Assembly (NCBI GenBank): GCA_035573715.1
Contig: DATLZZ010000002.1
Location: forward strand, 330,422 to 394,421
DNA: 64,000 nt
Direction: 5' to 3'
Source: JACPRL01 sp035573715
Lineage (GTDB): Bacteria; Acidobacteriota; Terriglobia; Acidiferrales; 2-02-FULL-67-57
The translations under genes were made by a program, and so were the position numbers. The notes below the pieces were generated by a model, which had not been told where the DNA came from, did no database searches, and was given only the letters and a program-made list of their open reading frames with translations. Below are positions 8,505 to 17,347 of this stretch, one piece after another. Position 1 is the stretch's first letter, and each line of letters opens with the position of its first letter.

Positions 8505-10677
8505 CCCGAAGAGTCGCCGCATTCGCCGCTGGCTGCTCGGCGCCGGGTTCGTTCTGCTGCTCGGCGTGGTCTTCGTCCTCGGCTCCATCAACGTTCCCTT
8601 TTTCGAACCCGACGAGCCCTCTGAAGTCATCCTGCTCTACGTCTTCTCCGGTCTCATCTTTCTGGCCTTCATTCTCTACGGGCTCGTCCTCACCCGTTAC
8701 CTCGCCCGGCTCTACACCGAGCGCCGCCAGCGTGTCCTCGGCAGTACCTTCAAGACCAAGATGGTGGTGGGCGCGCTGGCGCTGTCGTTGCTGCCGGTGG
8801 TGGCGCTGTTCTTCATCAGCTACGCCCTGGTGAATCGCACCCTTGCCAAGTGGTTTCCGCGGCCGCTGGAAATCGTCCGCGACGACGCCGTCGCCCTCGT
8901 CGACCACACCCTGAGCGAGCACAAGCAGCACACGCTCGACCTGGCGCGGATGCTGGCCGAAGACCCCGCCATCCAGCGCGCCGTCCAAGCGGGCCGCCAG
9001 GCGCCCACCGAGCAGACACTCTCGTCGTTGGCACGGCGCGCCGGACTTGCCTGGGCGGTAGTCGTCCGCGGCGAGAACGACGCGGTCTTGGCCACCTATC
9101 GCGCTGGCTCAATTGATCTGAGGCACCAACTGGCCGATCTGCGCGAGGGCGCGCCCACGATGGTCGAGCTGCAACCCGGAAAGCCTTACGCCCTGGCGCG
9201 CACCTCCATCCGCGCGCCGGACGGTGCCTCGCTCGGCGCCGTCGTCGTTGCTCAGCCGGTGCCGGAGGAAATTCTGACGCGCGCGGCGCGCATCGAGCAG
9301 GAGTCCCGCGCCTATGACGCCGTGACCCGGGAGAGAAAGGCCTACCGCTGGCAGGCGCTGATAATTCTTTTGCTCATCACCATCCTGCTGCTGCTGGCCA
9401 CGACCTGGACGGCGCTGTTTCTGGCCAAGCAGGTGACGATTCCCATTCAGGCGCTGGCTGTCGCCACCGAGGAAGTTTCTCGCGGCAACTTCGCCCATCG
9501 CGTGGAGGTGCCGGCGCGTGACGAGCTCGCCACCCTGGTTAACTCCTTCAACCAGATGACCGCGCAGTTGGGCGAAAGCCGCAGCCGCCTGGAGCTGGCG
9601 GTGGCTGAGCTGCGCCGGCGCCGCCAGTGGATGGAGACGATTCAGGAGAGCATCCCCACGGCCGTGCTGACGCTCAGCCCCGAGCGCACGGTGTTGGGAG
9701 CCAACCACGCCGCCCGCCAACTCCTCGGCCAGTCCGCGGCCGGGCCGGCGCCGCTGGCCGACTACGTGGGGGCGGAAACCGCGCGCGCCTGCGAAGGGCT
9801 GTTCACCCAGGCGGCCCACACCGGCTTCGCCGCCACGCAAATGGACTTGCGCTTTCCCGACCGCATCGCGCATTGCGCTGTCAGCGTCTCGGCGCTCCGC
9901 GGCGGCCCCGGCGAAGGCTTCGTGCTCGTGCTGGACGATCTTACCGACCTCCTCAAAGCGCAGAAAGCCGCCGCCTGGCAGGAGGTGGCCCAGCGCATCG
10001 CGCACGAGATCAAGAATCCGCTGACGCCCATCGCGCTTTCCGCCGACCGCATCCGCCGCTACGTCGAGCGGGCCGCCGAAGGGAGCGCCGACCACCGCTA
10101 TCGTGAACTCATCGCCCGCTGCGCAACCGTCATCAGTCAGGAAGTTCACAGCCTGAAGTCGCTGGTGGATGAGTTCTCGCGCTTCGCGCGCTTCCCCGCG
10201 ACCGAGCCGGTGCCGACGCAGCTCAACGAAGTGGTGGAAAGCGCGCTGGCGCTCTACGCCGACTCTGCCAACGGCATTCGGCTCGAAGCCGAGCTGGCGC
10301 CGAACCTGCCGCCGATTCCCGCCGACCCGGCGTTGCTGCGCCGTGCCCTCATCAACCTGATTGAGAACGCGACCGAAGCGGTGGCCAGGTCCGCCACGAA
10401 GCGCATCGTCATCCGCACCCGCTCGCTTGCGCCCCGCGCGGCGGTGGAGCTGAGCGTCAGCGACTCCGGCGTCGGCATCCCGCCGGAAAGCAAGGAGCGG
10501 CTCTTTCTTCCCTTTTTCTCCACCAAGCCCGATGGCATGGGCCTCGGTCTCGCCATCGTCAGCCGCATCGTGGCCGAGCACCACGGGCGCATCCGCGTCG
10601 AAGATTCCGAGCCCACGGGCGCGCGCTTCATCGTCGAGCTGCCGACTGAGATTCCCGCGGCGGTGCCCGCCCGATGA
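8497..10677 (+). CDS. ntrY: NtrY-type sensor histidine kinase
   Basis: This membrane histidine kinase phosphorylates the NtrX-type regulator encoded next. I chose GTG 8497, preceded by GAGGTGG at a good distance and overlapping the glycosylase stop; a TTG at 8482 is the alternative. The product is 726 aa. Three N-terminal helices (about 14-32, 43-64 and 87-105) precede a sensor domain of about 180 aa and a fourth helix (about 284-306). Then come HAMP, a PAS region (about 380-480), the HisKA box with His503 in HEIKNPLTPIAL, and an HATPase with DSGVGIP and GMGLGLAIV. The three-helix N-terminus plus the HEIKNPLTPIALSADRI-type box is characteristic of NtrY rather than NtrB. In other bacteria NtrYX controls nitrogen, redox or envelope responses; the signal here is unknown. 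Confidence 0.93.
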   Translation: MSDPKSRRIRRWLLGAGFVLLLGVVFVLGSINVPFFEPDEPSEVILLYVFSGLIFLAFILYGLVLTRYLARLYTERRQRVLGSTFKTKMVVGALALSLLPVVALFFISYALVNRTLAKWFPRPLEIVRDDAVALVDHTLSEHKQHTLDLARMLAEDPAIQRAVQAGRQAPTEQTLSSLARRAGLAWAVVVRGENDAVLATYRAGSIDLRHQLADLREGAPTMVELQPGKPYALARTSIRAPDGASLGAVVVAQPVPEEILTRAARIEQESRAYDAVTRERKAYRWQALIILLLITILLLLATTWTALFLAKQVTIPIQALAVATEEVSRGNFAHRVEVPARDELATLVNSFNQMTAQLGESRSRLELAVAELRRRRQWMETIQESIPTAVLTLSPERTVLGANHAARQLLGQSAAGPAPLADYVGAETARACEGLFTQAAHTGFAATQMDLRFPDRIAHCAVSVSALRGGPGEGFVLVLDDLTDLLKAQKAAAWQEVAQRIAHEIKNPLTPIALSADRIRRYVERAAEGSADHRYRELIARCATVISQEVHSLKSLVDEFSRFARFPATEPVPTQLNEVVESALALYADSANGIRLEAELAPNLPPIPADPALLRRALINLIENATEAVARSATKRIVIRTRSLAPRAAVELSVSDSGVGIPPESKERLFLPFFSTKPDGMGLGLAIVSRIVAEHHGRIRVEDSEPTGARFIVELPTEIPAAVPAR

Positions 10678-12032
10678 GCCGCGCCTCCATCCTCGTGGTG
10701 GACGACGAGGCCGGCATCCGCACCTCGCTGGTCGAGATTCTTCGCGAGGAAGGCTGGGAGGCCGACGCCGTGACGAGCGGCGAGGAGTGCCTGGCCGCCG
10801 CCGCCGAGAAAGCCTACGACCTCGTCATCCTGGATGTCTGGCTGCCCGGGCTCGACGGTCTGGAAGTTCTGCGCCGCCTCAAGGAGCGCGAGCCTTCGCC
10901 CGCAGTCATTCTTATTTCCGGCCACGCCACCATCGAGACCGCGGTCAAGGGTACCAAGTTGGGCGCGTTTGACTTCCTGGAGAAACCGCTGTCGATGGAG
11001 CGCACGGTGCTACTGGTGCGCCACGCGCTCGATCAGTTGCGCCTCACCGAAGAAAACCGCGAGCTGCGCGACCAGCTTCGTGCCCGCTACCGCATCGTCG
11101 GCCAGAGCGTACCCATCAAGGCGCTACGGCAACAGTTGGCGCTGACCGCGCCCACCAACAGCCGGGTGCTGATTTATGGCGAGAGCGGGACCGGCAAGGA
11201 GTTGGTGGCGAGGGCTTTGCACGCCGGGTCGCTGCGCGCCGCCAAGCCCTTTGTCGAGGTCAACTGCGCGGCGATTCCGGAAGAGCTCATCGAAAGCGAG
11301 CTCTTCGGGCACCGTAAGGGCGCCTACACCGGCGCCGCCGAAGACAAGCGCGGCAAGTTCCAGCTCGCCGATGGCGGCACGCTTTTCCTCGATGAAGTCG
11401 GCGACATGAGCCTGCGCACCCAGGCCAAAGTGCTGCGCGTGCTCGACGAGCAGCGCTTCACCCCCATCGGCGCCGCCGCCTCCGTGCAGGTCGATACCCG
11501 CGTCATTGCGGCCACCAACAAGAACCTCGAAGAGGAAATCAACCGCGAGCGCTTCCGCGAAGACCTGTTCTACCGGCTCAATGTGATTCCCTTTTACGTC
11601 CCGCCGCTGCGCGAGCGCGTGGAAGATATTCCGCTGCTGGCGGATTACTTCCTGGCCGAATTTGCGGCCGCGTACGGGCGGCGGAAGAAAGAGCTGGCGC
11701 CGGACGCCGTCAAAGTGCTTCAGGGTCACTCCTGGCCGGGCAACGTGCGGGAGTTGAGAAACCTCATCGAGCGGTTGGTCATCATGACCTCCGCCGAGCG
11801 CATTGAAGCGCGCCACCTGCCGCCCGACTTCCATCGCCCCCGCCCGGGCTTCACCGCCGGCACGCTTCAGGAAGCGCGGGCGCGCACGGAGCGCGACTTC
11901 ATTCTCAGCAAATTGCAGGAGAACTCTTGGAACGTCAGCCGGACCGCAGTGGCCATCGGCATCGAGCGCTCCCACCTGCACCGCAAGATGAAGGCCCTGG
12001 GCATCGCCGCCCCCGACCGCAAAGGCGCCTAA
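10674..12032 (+). CDS. ntrX: NtrX-type sigma54-dependent response regulator
   Basis: This is a transcriptional activator of sigma54 RNA polymerase, 452 aa, coupled to ntrY by an ATGA overlap. The receiver domain (1-120) has acidic residues D10/D11, phosphoacceptor D54 and K104. The AAA+ domain has Walker A GESGTGKE at 169-176 and the sigma54-contacting loop as GAYTGA at 216-221, an accepted variant of GAFTGA. Walker B is GTLFLDE at about 235-241. A Fis-type helix-turn-helix lies at about 405-448 (NVSRTAVAIGIERSHLHRKMKALGI). All parts needed for activation are intact. The 3' end overlaps the 3' end of era on the other strand by 4 bp, so the two transcripts converge with no intergenic terminator. 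Confidence 0.94.
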   Translation: MSRASILVVDDEAGIRTSLVEILREEGWEADAVTSGEECLAAAAEKAYDLVILDVWLPGLDGLEVLRRLKEREPSPAVILISGHATIETAVKGTKLGAFDFLEKPLSMERTVLLVRHALDQLRLTEENRELRDQLRARYRIVGQSVPIKALRQQLALTAPTNSRVLIYGESGTGKELVARALHAGSLRAAKPFVEVNCAAIPEELIESELFGHRKGAYTGAAEDKRGKFQLADGGTLFLDEVGDMSLRTQAKVLRVLDEQRFTPIGAAASVQVDTRVIAATNKNLEEEINRERFREDLFYRLNVIPFYVPPLRERVEDIPLLADYFLAEFAAAYGRRKKELAPDAVKVLQGHSWPGNVRELRNLIERLVIMTSAERIEARHLPPDFHRPRPGFTAGTLQEARARTERDFILSKLQENSWNVSRTAVAIGIERSHLHRKMKALGIAAPDRKGA

Positions 12033-12940
12033 CCCTCGAAGTCTTTCCGCCAGTCGATGAGCCGCTCGACGCCGGGGCGCTCCCGCCAGTCGGTGTGCAC
12101 TTTGACGAACAGCTCGAGAAAAACCTTGCGCCCGAGCAGCTCCTCCAGCTCCTCCCGCGCCGCCTGGCCGATGCGCTTCAGCGTCTGTCCCTGGGCGCCG
12201 ATGAGGATGCCCTTCTGCCCGTCGCGTTCCACTAGAATGGTGGCGTGGATGCGCGCCACGCCCCGCTCGTCCCCTTCCGGCGGCTCCTCGAACTTGTCCA
12301 CCACGACTGCAGTGGCGTAGGGAACCTCCTGGCGCGTCTCCTGAAAGATTTTTTCTCGGACGATTTCCGCCGCCATGAAGCGCAGCGGCTGGTCGGTCAG
12401 CGTCTCGGCGGGAAAATAAGCCGGGCCCTCCGGCAGCGTCTCGACGATCTTCCTCTCCAGCACATCCTGGTTGATTCCCTTCAGCGCCGAGAGCGGGATG
12501 ATTTCGCGGAACTCGTGCTCCCGGCGCAGTTTTTCAATCAGCGGCAGGAGCGCGGGCTTGGCGATGAGGTCGACTTTGTTCAGCAGCAGGAAACTTGGAC
12601 CCGAAAACTTCCGCGCCGCCTCAATCGCCAACCTGTCTTCTTCGTTGAGCGGCCGGCTGGCGTCTACCAGCACCAGCAGCAGGTCGACCCCTTCCAGCGC
12701 CTCGCGCACCTGGCGCATCATTTCCTCGTTCATCCGCGTGTGCGGGTGGTGGATGCCCGGCGTGTCGACGAGGATGATTTGCGCGTCCTCGCGGTTCACC
12801 ACCGCCTGGATGCGGGTGCGCGTGGTCTGCGGCCGCGACGAAACAATCGCCAACTTGGTTCCCGCCAGCGCGTTCAGCAGGGTGGATTTTCCGGTGTTGG
12901 GCCGGCCGATGACGGCCACGTAGCCCGAACGAAAGCTCAT
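12029..12940 (-). CDS. era: GTPase Era
   Basis: This is an essential GTPase that binds 16S rRNA near its 3' end during 30S maturation. The 303-aa length is standard. G1 is GRPNTGKS at 12-19. G2/G3 lie in the QTTRTRI and DTPGIH segments, and G4 is NKVD at about 120-123. The C-terminal KH domain contains GILIGAQGQTLKRIG at about 243-257 and continues to WRERPGVERLIDWRKDF. It is the last gene of phoH-ybeY-CBS protein-era, a common grouping that links RNA processing and ribosome maturation. Its start overlaps the upstream CBS-protein stop as ATGA. Confidence 0.97.
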   Translation of the reverse strand: MSFRSGYVAVIGRPNTGKSTLLNALAGTKLAIVSSRPQTTRTRIQAVVNREDAQIILVDTPGIHHPHTRMNEEMMRQVREALEGVDLLLVLVDASRPLNEEDRLAIEAARKFSGPSFLLLNKVDLIAKPALLPLIEKLRREHEFREIIPLSALKGINQDVLERKIVETLPEGPAYFPAETLTDQPLRFMAAEIVREKIFQETRQEVPYATAVVVDKFEEPPEGDERGVARIHATILVERDGQKGILIGAQGQTLKRIGQAAREELEELLGRKVFLELFVKVHTDWRERPGVERLIDWRKDFEG

Positions 12941-14244
12941 TGCGAGGAAGAGCTGCGCGCGCGCTTGCGGCCGGCGGCCACCGGCTCGGGTGGCGGAAGC
13001 TTGGTGACGCGCAAGCGCACCACGCGCCGCGGCGTCGCTTCCAGCACCTCCACCCGCAGGCCGTTGCGCTCGATGGACTCGCCCGGCTTGGGCACGTAGC
13101 CGAACCAGTTGTGCACCAGGCCAGCGAAGGTTGTGGCGCCGTTGCGCTCCAGCGCCACGCCCAGCGCTTCGGAAAGCTTCTCCAGCTCGACACCGCCGCG
13201 CACCAGGTGCACGTTCTCGGATTCCTTCAGGATTTCGGCACGCCGCACCTGGTCGGCGTCGTTGATCTCACCCAGGATTTCGCCCGAGAGGTCCTCCAGC
13301 GTAATCAGCCCGGCGAGGCTGCCATACTCATCCACGACCACTGCCATCTGCTGCAGTTCCCGCTGCAAGTCGCGGATGAGCTCGACCACCGGCTTGGTCT
13401 CCGGGATGAAAAACGCCGGCCGGACAAACTCAGAGACCCGCCGCTGGGCATACTCGGTCTCCGGCACGTCCAGCAGGCTGTAAATCGAAATCACGCCGCG
13501 CACGTCGTCGAGGTTGTCGCCATAAACCACCACGCGCGAGTAGCGCTTCTCGCGCGCCAGTTGGCGCAATTCTTCCAGCGTGGCGTTGGCGGAGATGCTG
13601 ACGATTTCCGGCCGCGGGGTCATCACCTCGCGAGCCGTCTTGTCGGCAAACTGCAGCACCGAGGCGATCAGGGGCACATCTTCCTTCGCCAGCAGGCCTC
13701 GCTCCTGGCCCACCTCCACCAGCTCCTCGATGGCGTGCTCGGCCTTCTCGGCCGGCTCCTCGTCTTCCGGCTCGGCCAGATGCAGCACCGAGACCGCAAA
13801 GTCATAGAGCAGCAGCAGCGGCATCACCAAATAGTAGCCGGCGCGCAGAAAGGGGACCAGCCACAGCAGCCAGGCACCACGGCTGCGGCTGAGCAGCACG
13901 TGCGGGATGAATTGATAGACGAGAACAATCTCCAGCACGACGAAGAAGGCAGTCTCGAAGATGGCGCGCGTGGGACTGGGCGCCAGCTGCTCGGCCGCAA
14001 AACCGATGGCCAGCGCCACCAGTACCAGGGTCAACTGCGCCAGCAGGGCAAAGGTCTGCATCGCGCGCCGCCGCTCCAACTTCAGCCGCGGCGCCACGTT
14101 CTCGTGAAAGAACTCCAGGTGCTCGCGCACTCTCCGGCTGACTTGCCGGCCCTTCTCCTGATAGAGCCGGTAGACGTAGCTGAACAGCGCCAGCAGCAGC
14201 GTCAGGACGGTGATGACGGCGGCGTGGAGAAGAATCTGCACCAT
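12937..14244 (-). CDS. Hemolysin/CorC-type CBS-domain membrane protein
   Basis: This inner-membrane protein of the HlyC/CorC (CNNM-related) family is linked to Mg2+/Co2+ efflux in studied members. The 435-aa product has an N-terminal helix (about 4-25) and three more (about 62-80, 96-116 and 124-150). A charged linker rich in Glu leads to two CBS domains (about 205-325, containing MTPRPEIVSI and VVVDEYGSLAGLITLEDL), then the CorC/HlyC C-terminal domain (about 340-420). The VVDEYGG-like motif and LEDLSGEILGEI are family hallmarks. The C-terminus is a basic, serine-rich tail. It lies between ybeY (3 bp upstream) and era (4 bp overlap), a frequent arrangement. Ion specificity is not shown by sequence. 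Confidence 0.9.
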   Translation of the reverse strand: MVQILLHAAVITVLTLLLALFSYVYRLYQEKGRQVSRRVREHLEFFHENVAPRLKLERRRAMQTFALLAQLTLVLVALAIGFAAEQLAPSPTRAIFETAFFVVLEIVLVYQFIPHVLLSRSRGAWLLWLVPFLRAGYYLVMPLLLLYDFAVSVLHLAEPEDEEPAEKAEHAIEELVEVGQERGLLAKEDVPLIASVLQFADKTAREVMTPRPEIVSISANATLEELRQLAREKRYSRVVVYGDNLDDVRGVISIYSLLDVPETEYAQRRVSEFVRPAFFIPETKPVVELIRDLQRELQQMAVVVDEYGSLAGLITLEDLSGEILGEINDADQVRRAEILKESENVHLVRGGVELEKLSEALGVALERNGATTFAGLVHNWFGYVPKPGESIERNGLRVEVLEATPRRVVRLRVTKLPPPEPVAAGRKRARSSSSQ

Positions 14245-14247
14245 CGG

Positions 14248-14649
14248 CTATTCCAGCCCCAGGCGGCGCCGCAAGGCGTGCTCGCGGCGGTTCATCTGCC
14301 CGGTGTCGCGTTCATGATCGTATCCCATCAGGTGGAGGAGGCCGTGCAGCATCAGGAGCTTGATTTCTTCGCTGAGCGAGTGGCCGAACTCTCGCGCCTG
14401 GCGCCGGGCCGTGTCGGCGGAGATGACCACATCGCCGAGATAGCCGTTGCCGCCGGCGGGAAACGAGAGCACATCGGTGGCTCGGGGCTGGCGGCGATAG
14501 CGCCGGTTGAGCGCCGCCATGCGCCGGTCGCTCACCAGCGCCACACTGAAGCGCGAGGGAGTCACGCGCGCGGCGCGGCTCAGCCGCGGCAGAAACCGCC
14601 GCAGCGTTCTGAGGTCAATTCGGACTCGGCGCTGTTGGTTGAGAAGCAT
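14248..14649 (-). CDS. ybeY: Endoribonuclease YbeY (rRNA maturation factor)
   Basis: This is a zinc endoribonuclease acting in 16S rRNA 3'-end processing and ribosome quality control. The 133-aa protein is slightly short but complete. The diagnostic motif HGLLHLMGYDH occupies residues 102-112, with zinc ligands H102, H106 and H112. ATDVLSFP at about 57-64 and LGDVVIS at about 71-77 are the other conserved blocks. The N-terminus is unusually arginine-rich. It is placed between phoH and the CBS protein in the operon that ends with era, its known functional neighbour. Confidence 0.95.
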   Translation of the reverse strand: MLLNQQRRVRIDLRTLRRFLPRLSRAARVTPSRFSVALVSDRRMAALNRRYRRQPRATDVLSFPAGGNGYLGDVVISADTARRQAREFGHSLSEEIKLLMLHGLLHLMGYDHERDTGQMNRREHALRRRLGLE

Positions 14650-14658
14650 GGCGGCTCG

Positions 14659-15645
14659 TCAGTCGTTGTTCCGGTGGTTGCGCACCGGAACGGCGCGAGC
14701 CTGCTCGTTCTCGTAGGCTTCGTAGGCCTTGATAATCTGCTGCACCAGCGTGTGGCGCACGACGTCGCGCTCGTTGAAGCGGATGAACCCGATGCCGGGA
14801 ATCTGCTCGACCACCTCCAACGCCTCGATGAGGCCGGAGCGGCGCCCCGGCGGCAAATCAATCTGCGTGATATCGCCGGTGATGACCGCCTTGGAGTTGA
14901 ACCCGAGGCGTGTCAGGAACATCTTCATCTGCTCGCTGGTGGTGTTCTGGGCTTCGTCGAGAATCACGAACGAACTGTTAAGCGTGCGCCCGCGCATGAA
15001 GGCGAGCGGTGCCACCTCGATCACGCCTTTTTCGAGAAACCGGCTGAGCTTGTCCGGCTCCAGCAAATCGTAGAGTGCGTCGTAGAGCGGCCGCATGTAG
15101 GGGTCGACCTTCTCCTGCAACGTGCCTGGGAGATAGCCGAGCTTCTCGCCGGCCTCCACGGCGGGCCGGACGAGGATGATGCGGTCGACCTTCTTGGTCA
15201 GCAGCGCCGAGACCGCCATCGCCACCGCCAGGTAAGTCTTGCCCGTGCCGCCGGGCCCGATGGCGAACACCATGTCGTTGGTTTCGATGGCTTCCATGTA
15301 GGCGCGCTGGTTGGGGCTCTTGGGCGTGACGGCTTTCTTGCCGAACAGGCGCGGCCGCGGGGTTTCGACCACTTCGCGCAGCGAGGCGCTGGGGTCGTGC
15401 TCGTAGAGCCGCAGCAGGCTCTGCACTTCCCCGTTGGCGAAGCCGTGGCCTTCGTGGGCCAGAGCCATGTAGTCGCGCAGGAAGCGCTCAGCGCGCTCGA
15501 CGCTGGCGGCGTCGCCCACGAGCTCCAACGCCTCGTCCTGGAGGTGGATGTCCACCTTGAACACTGATTCGAACAGTTTCAGGTTTTCGTCCAGGGTCCC
15601 GAAGAGCGGCTCGATTTCCGTGGTGATCTTGACGGTGCGTTTCAT
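14659..15645 (-). CDS. phoH: PhoH-family ATPase (YbeZ type)
   Basis: This is a cytoplasmic P-loop ATPase, probably an RNA helicase-like partner of YbeY. The product is 328 aa. The N-terminal KH-like part (residues 1-100) precedes Walker A GPGGTGKT at 130-137. PAVEAGEKLGYLPG at about 160-173 is the PhoH signature and the Walker B region is FVILDEAQNTT. It is the first gene of phoH-ybeY-CBS protein-era, with 9 bp to ybeY. A candidate promoter lies 45-73 bp upstream of the start. Confidence 0.95.
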   Translation of the reverse strand: MKRTVKITTEIEPLFGTLDENLKLFESVFKVDIHLQDEALELVGDAASVERAERFLRDYMALAHEGHGFANGEVQSLLRLYEHDPSASLREVVETPRPRLFGKKAVTPKSPNQRAYMEAIETNDMVFAIGPGGTGKTYLAVAMAVSALLTKKVDRIILVRPAVEAGEKLGYLPGTLQEKVDPYMRPLYDALYDLLEPDKLSRFLEKGVIEVAPLAFMRGRTLNSSFVILDEAQNTTSEQMKMFLTRLGFNSKAVITGDITQIDLPPGRRSGLIEALEVVEQIPGIGFIRFNERDVVRHTLVQQIIKAYEAYENEQARAVPVRNHRNND

Positions 15646-15689
15646 CTACCCGAGGGTGACTGTTCGCCTCCTCGTTGGCTCTAGACAGA

Positions 15690-15718
15690 AGCCTACAGCA
15701 CCCTTCCGCCGCAGTCAA
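15690..15718 (-). promoter_or_regulatory. Candidate promoter of the phoH-ybeY-CBS-era operon
   Basis: Read on the minus strand, TTGACT (15718-15713) is separated by 17 bp from TAGGCT (15695-15690). The -35 box is good and the -10 box weak. It is the only sigma70-like pair I see upstream of phoH. Confidence 0.35.
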
Positions 15719-15749
15719 TAGAGGCCCTCAGAAGCCGTCGTGGGCTGCC

Positions 15750-15778
15750 TTGACCCTCTTCCATGCGTGTGCTAATTT
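15750..15778 (+). promoter_or_regulatory. Candidate promoter of the glycine cleavage operon
   Basis: TTGACC at 15750-15755 and TAATTT at 15773-15778 have a 17-bp spacer. The start point would be near 15785, leaving a leader of only about 24 nt before gcvT. That is too short for a glycine riboswitch, and none is visible upstream. Confidence 0.5.
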
Positions 15779-15808
15779 TTTGATTCCGTCCTTTGCACGA
15801 GGAATCGC

Positions 15809-16921
15809 TTGACGACCGACACTACCACCGCCCTGCGCAAAACCGCGCTCCACAGCGTGCACCGCGCCGCGGGCGCCAAGATGGTTTCGTTCGGCGGCTG
15901 GGACATGCCGGTGGAATACAGCGGCATCATCCAGGAGCACCTGGCGGTGCGCACCGCCTGCGGACTGTTCGACGTCAGCCATATGGGCGAGATCGAAATC
16001 CGCGGCCGCGAAGCACTGGCGCTGGTGCAGTGGGTGACCTCCAACGACGCCTCGAAGCTGGTCCTCGGCCAGGCGCAGTACTCCGGCCTGCTCACCGACC
16101 GCGGCACTTTTGTCGATGACATCATCGTGCACAAGTTTTCCGACACGCATTATTTTCTCTGCGTCAACGCAGCCAACCGCGAGAAGGACTTCGAGTACAT
16201 TCGGAGCCAGAACCGGTTCGACGCCGAGGTGATTGATTCGGGCGACAGCTACACCCAGCTTGCCTTGCAGGGCCCGAAGGCGCAGACCATTCTCCAGCTG
16301 CTCACGCCGGTTGACCTCAACAGCATCAAGTACTACCGCTTCACCTTCGGGCAGGTGCTGGGCGTCGACTGCCTCATCGCCCGCACCGGCTACACGGGCG
16401 AAGACGGGTTTGAGCTTTACTTCGAGCCGGCGCAGTCGGAAAAGATGTGGCACGGTCTGCTGGAGGCCGGCAAACCCCACGGCTTGATCCCCGCCGGGCT
16501 GGGCGCCCGCAACACCCTGCGGCTGGAGGCCGGCTTTGCGCTCTACGGCCACGAGATTGATGACACCACAACCGTCTGGGAAGCGAACCTGGGCTGGATT
16601 TGCAAGATGGACAAGGGCGAGTTCATCGCCCGGGCCGCGCTGGCGGCGCAGAAAGAGCGGGGGCTGGAGCGCAAGTTGGTGGGCTTCGAGATGCGCGGTC
16701 GCGGCATAGCGCGCGACGGCTACCCCGTCTTTGTCAACGGCGGCGAAGCCGGGCGCGTTACCTCCGGCTCGCCGGCGCCCTTTTTGCAGAAGAACATCGG
16801 CATGGCCTACGTCCCCGTGGCGGCGAGTGCGCCCGGGACGCCGATTGAAATCGGCATCCGCGACCAGCGCGTGCCGGCGGAAATCGTTCCCCTGCCGTTC
16901 TACAAACGGCCCCGCGGCTGA
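15809..16921 (+). CDS. gcvT: Glycine cleavage system T protein (aminomethyltransferase)
   Basis: GcvT transfers the aminomethyl carbon from lipoyl-GcvH to tetrahydrofolate, releasing ammonia. The product is 370 aa. The start is TTG at 15809 behind a GAGGA site; no better start is in frame. The N-terminal block AKMVSFGGWDMPV and GLFDVSHMGE (about 24-56), the folate-binding region DDIIVHKF (about 102-109), and TGYTGEDGFELY (about 192-203) are canonical. The catalytic aspartate should be the one in the DVSHMGE/DD blocks. It is the first gene of gcvT-gcvH-gcvPA-gcvPB. Confidence 0.96.
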   Translation: MTTDTTTALRKTALHSVHRAAGAKMVSFGGWDMPVEYSGIIQEHLAVRTACGLFDVSHMGEIEIRGREALALVQWVTSNDASKLVLGQAQYSGLLTDRGTFVDDIIVHKFSDTHYFLCVNAANREKDFEYIRSQNRFDAEVIDSGDSYTQLALQGPKAQTILQLLTPVDLNSIKYYRFTFGQVLGVDCLIARTGYTGEDGFELYFEPAQSEKMWHGLLEAGKPHGLIPAGLGARNTLRLEAGFALYGHEIDDTTTVWEANLGWICKMDKGEFIARAALAAQKERGLERKLVGFEMRGRGIARDGYPVFVNGGEAGRVTSGSPAPFLQKNIGMAYVPVAASAPGTPIEIGIRDQRVPAEIVPLPFYKRPRG

Positions 16922-16945
16922 GGGCGGGGCTCAACGAGGAAAACC

Positions 16946-17344
16946 GTGGCGACCTATCCAACCGAGTACCGCTACACCAAGGAGCACGAGTGGATCAAGC
17001 TGAACGGGACGCAGGCCGTGGTCGGCATTACCGACCACGCGCAAGAGAAGCTAGGCGACATTGTGTTTGTCGAGCTGCCGGCGGTGGGCCGGAAGCTGGC
17101 GGCGATGGAATCGTTCGGCACGGTGGAGTCGGTCAAGGCGGTCTCCGACATCTACTGCCCCGCTGCCGGAATCGTAACCGAGGTCAACTCGCAGCTCGCC
17201 GAGAAGCCGGAGCTGCTCAACCAGGATCCGCACGGCGCCGCCTGGCTCATCAAGCTGACGCTCGAGAATCCTAAAGAGGTTGACTCGCTGCTGACGGCCA
17301 AGCAATACGAAGAGTTCATCGCCGCCGAAGACGCCGCCCACTAG
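16946..17344 (+). CDS. gcvH: Glycine cleavage system H protein (lipoyl carrier)
   Basis: This is a lipoylated shuttle protein that carries the aminomethyl intermediate between GcvP and GcvT. The product is 132 aa. The start is GTG 16946 after a GAGGAAA ribosome-binding site. The lipoylation site is K64 within the conserved ESVKAVSDIY block, and the flanking GITDHAQEKLGDIVFVELP and NPEL-type (EKPELLNQDP) blocks are intact. It lies 24 bp after gcvT and 3 bp before gcvPA. Confidence 0.97.
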   Translation: MATYPTEYRYTKEHEWIKLNGTQAVVGITDHAQEKLGDIVFVELPAVGRKLAAMESFGTVESVKAVSDIYCPAAGIVTEVNSQLAEKPELLNQDPHGAAWLIKLTLENPKEVDSLLTAKQYEEFIAAEDAAH

Positions 17345-17347
17345 CTG

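Noticed and set aside
12940..15567. 875-aa plus-strand frame opposite the CBS protein, ybeY and phoH
   Set aside because: Composition is His/Gln/Arg-rich antisense and the minus-strand genes are unambiguous.
15646..15808. Glycine riboswitch upstream of gcvT
   Set aside because: The probable transcript leader is about 24 nt and no tandem glycine aptamer features are visible in the gap.
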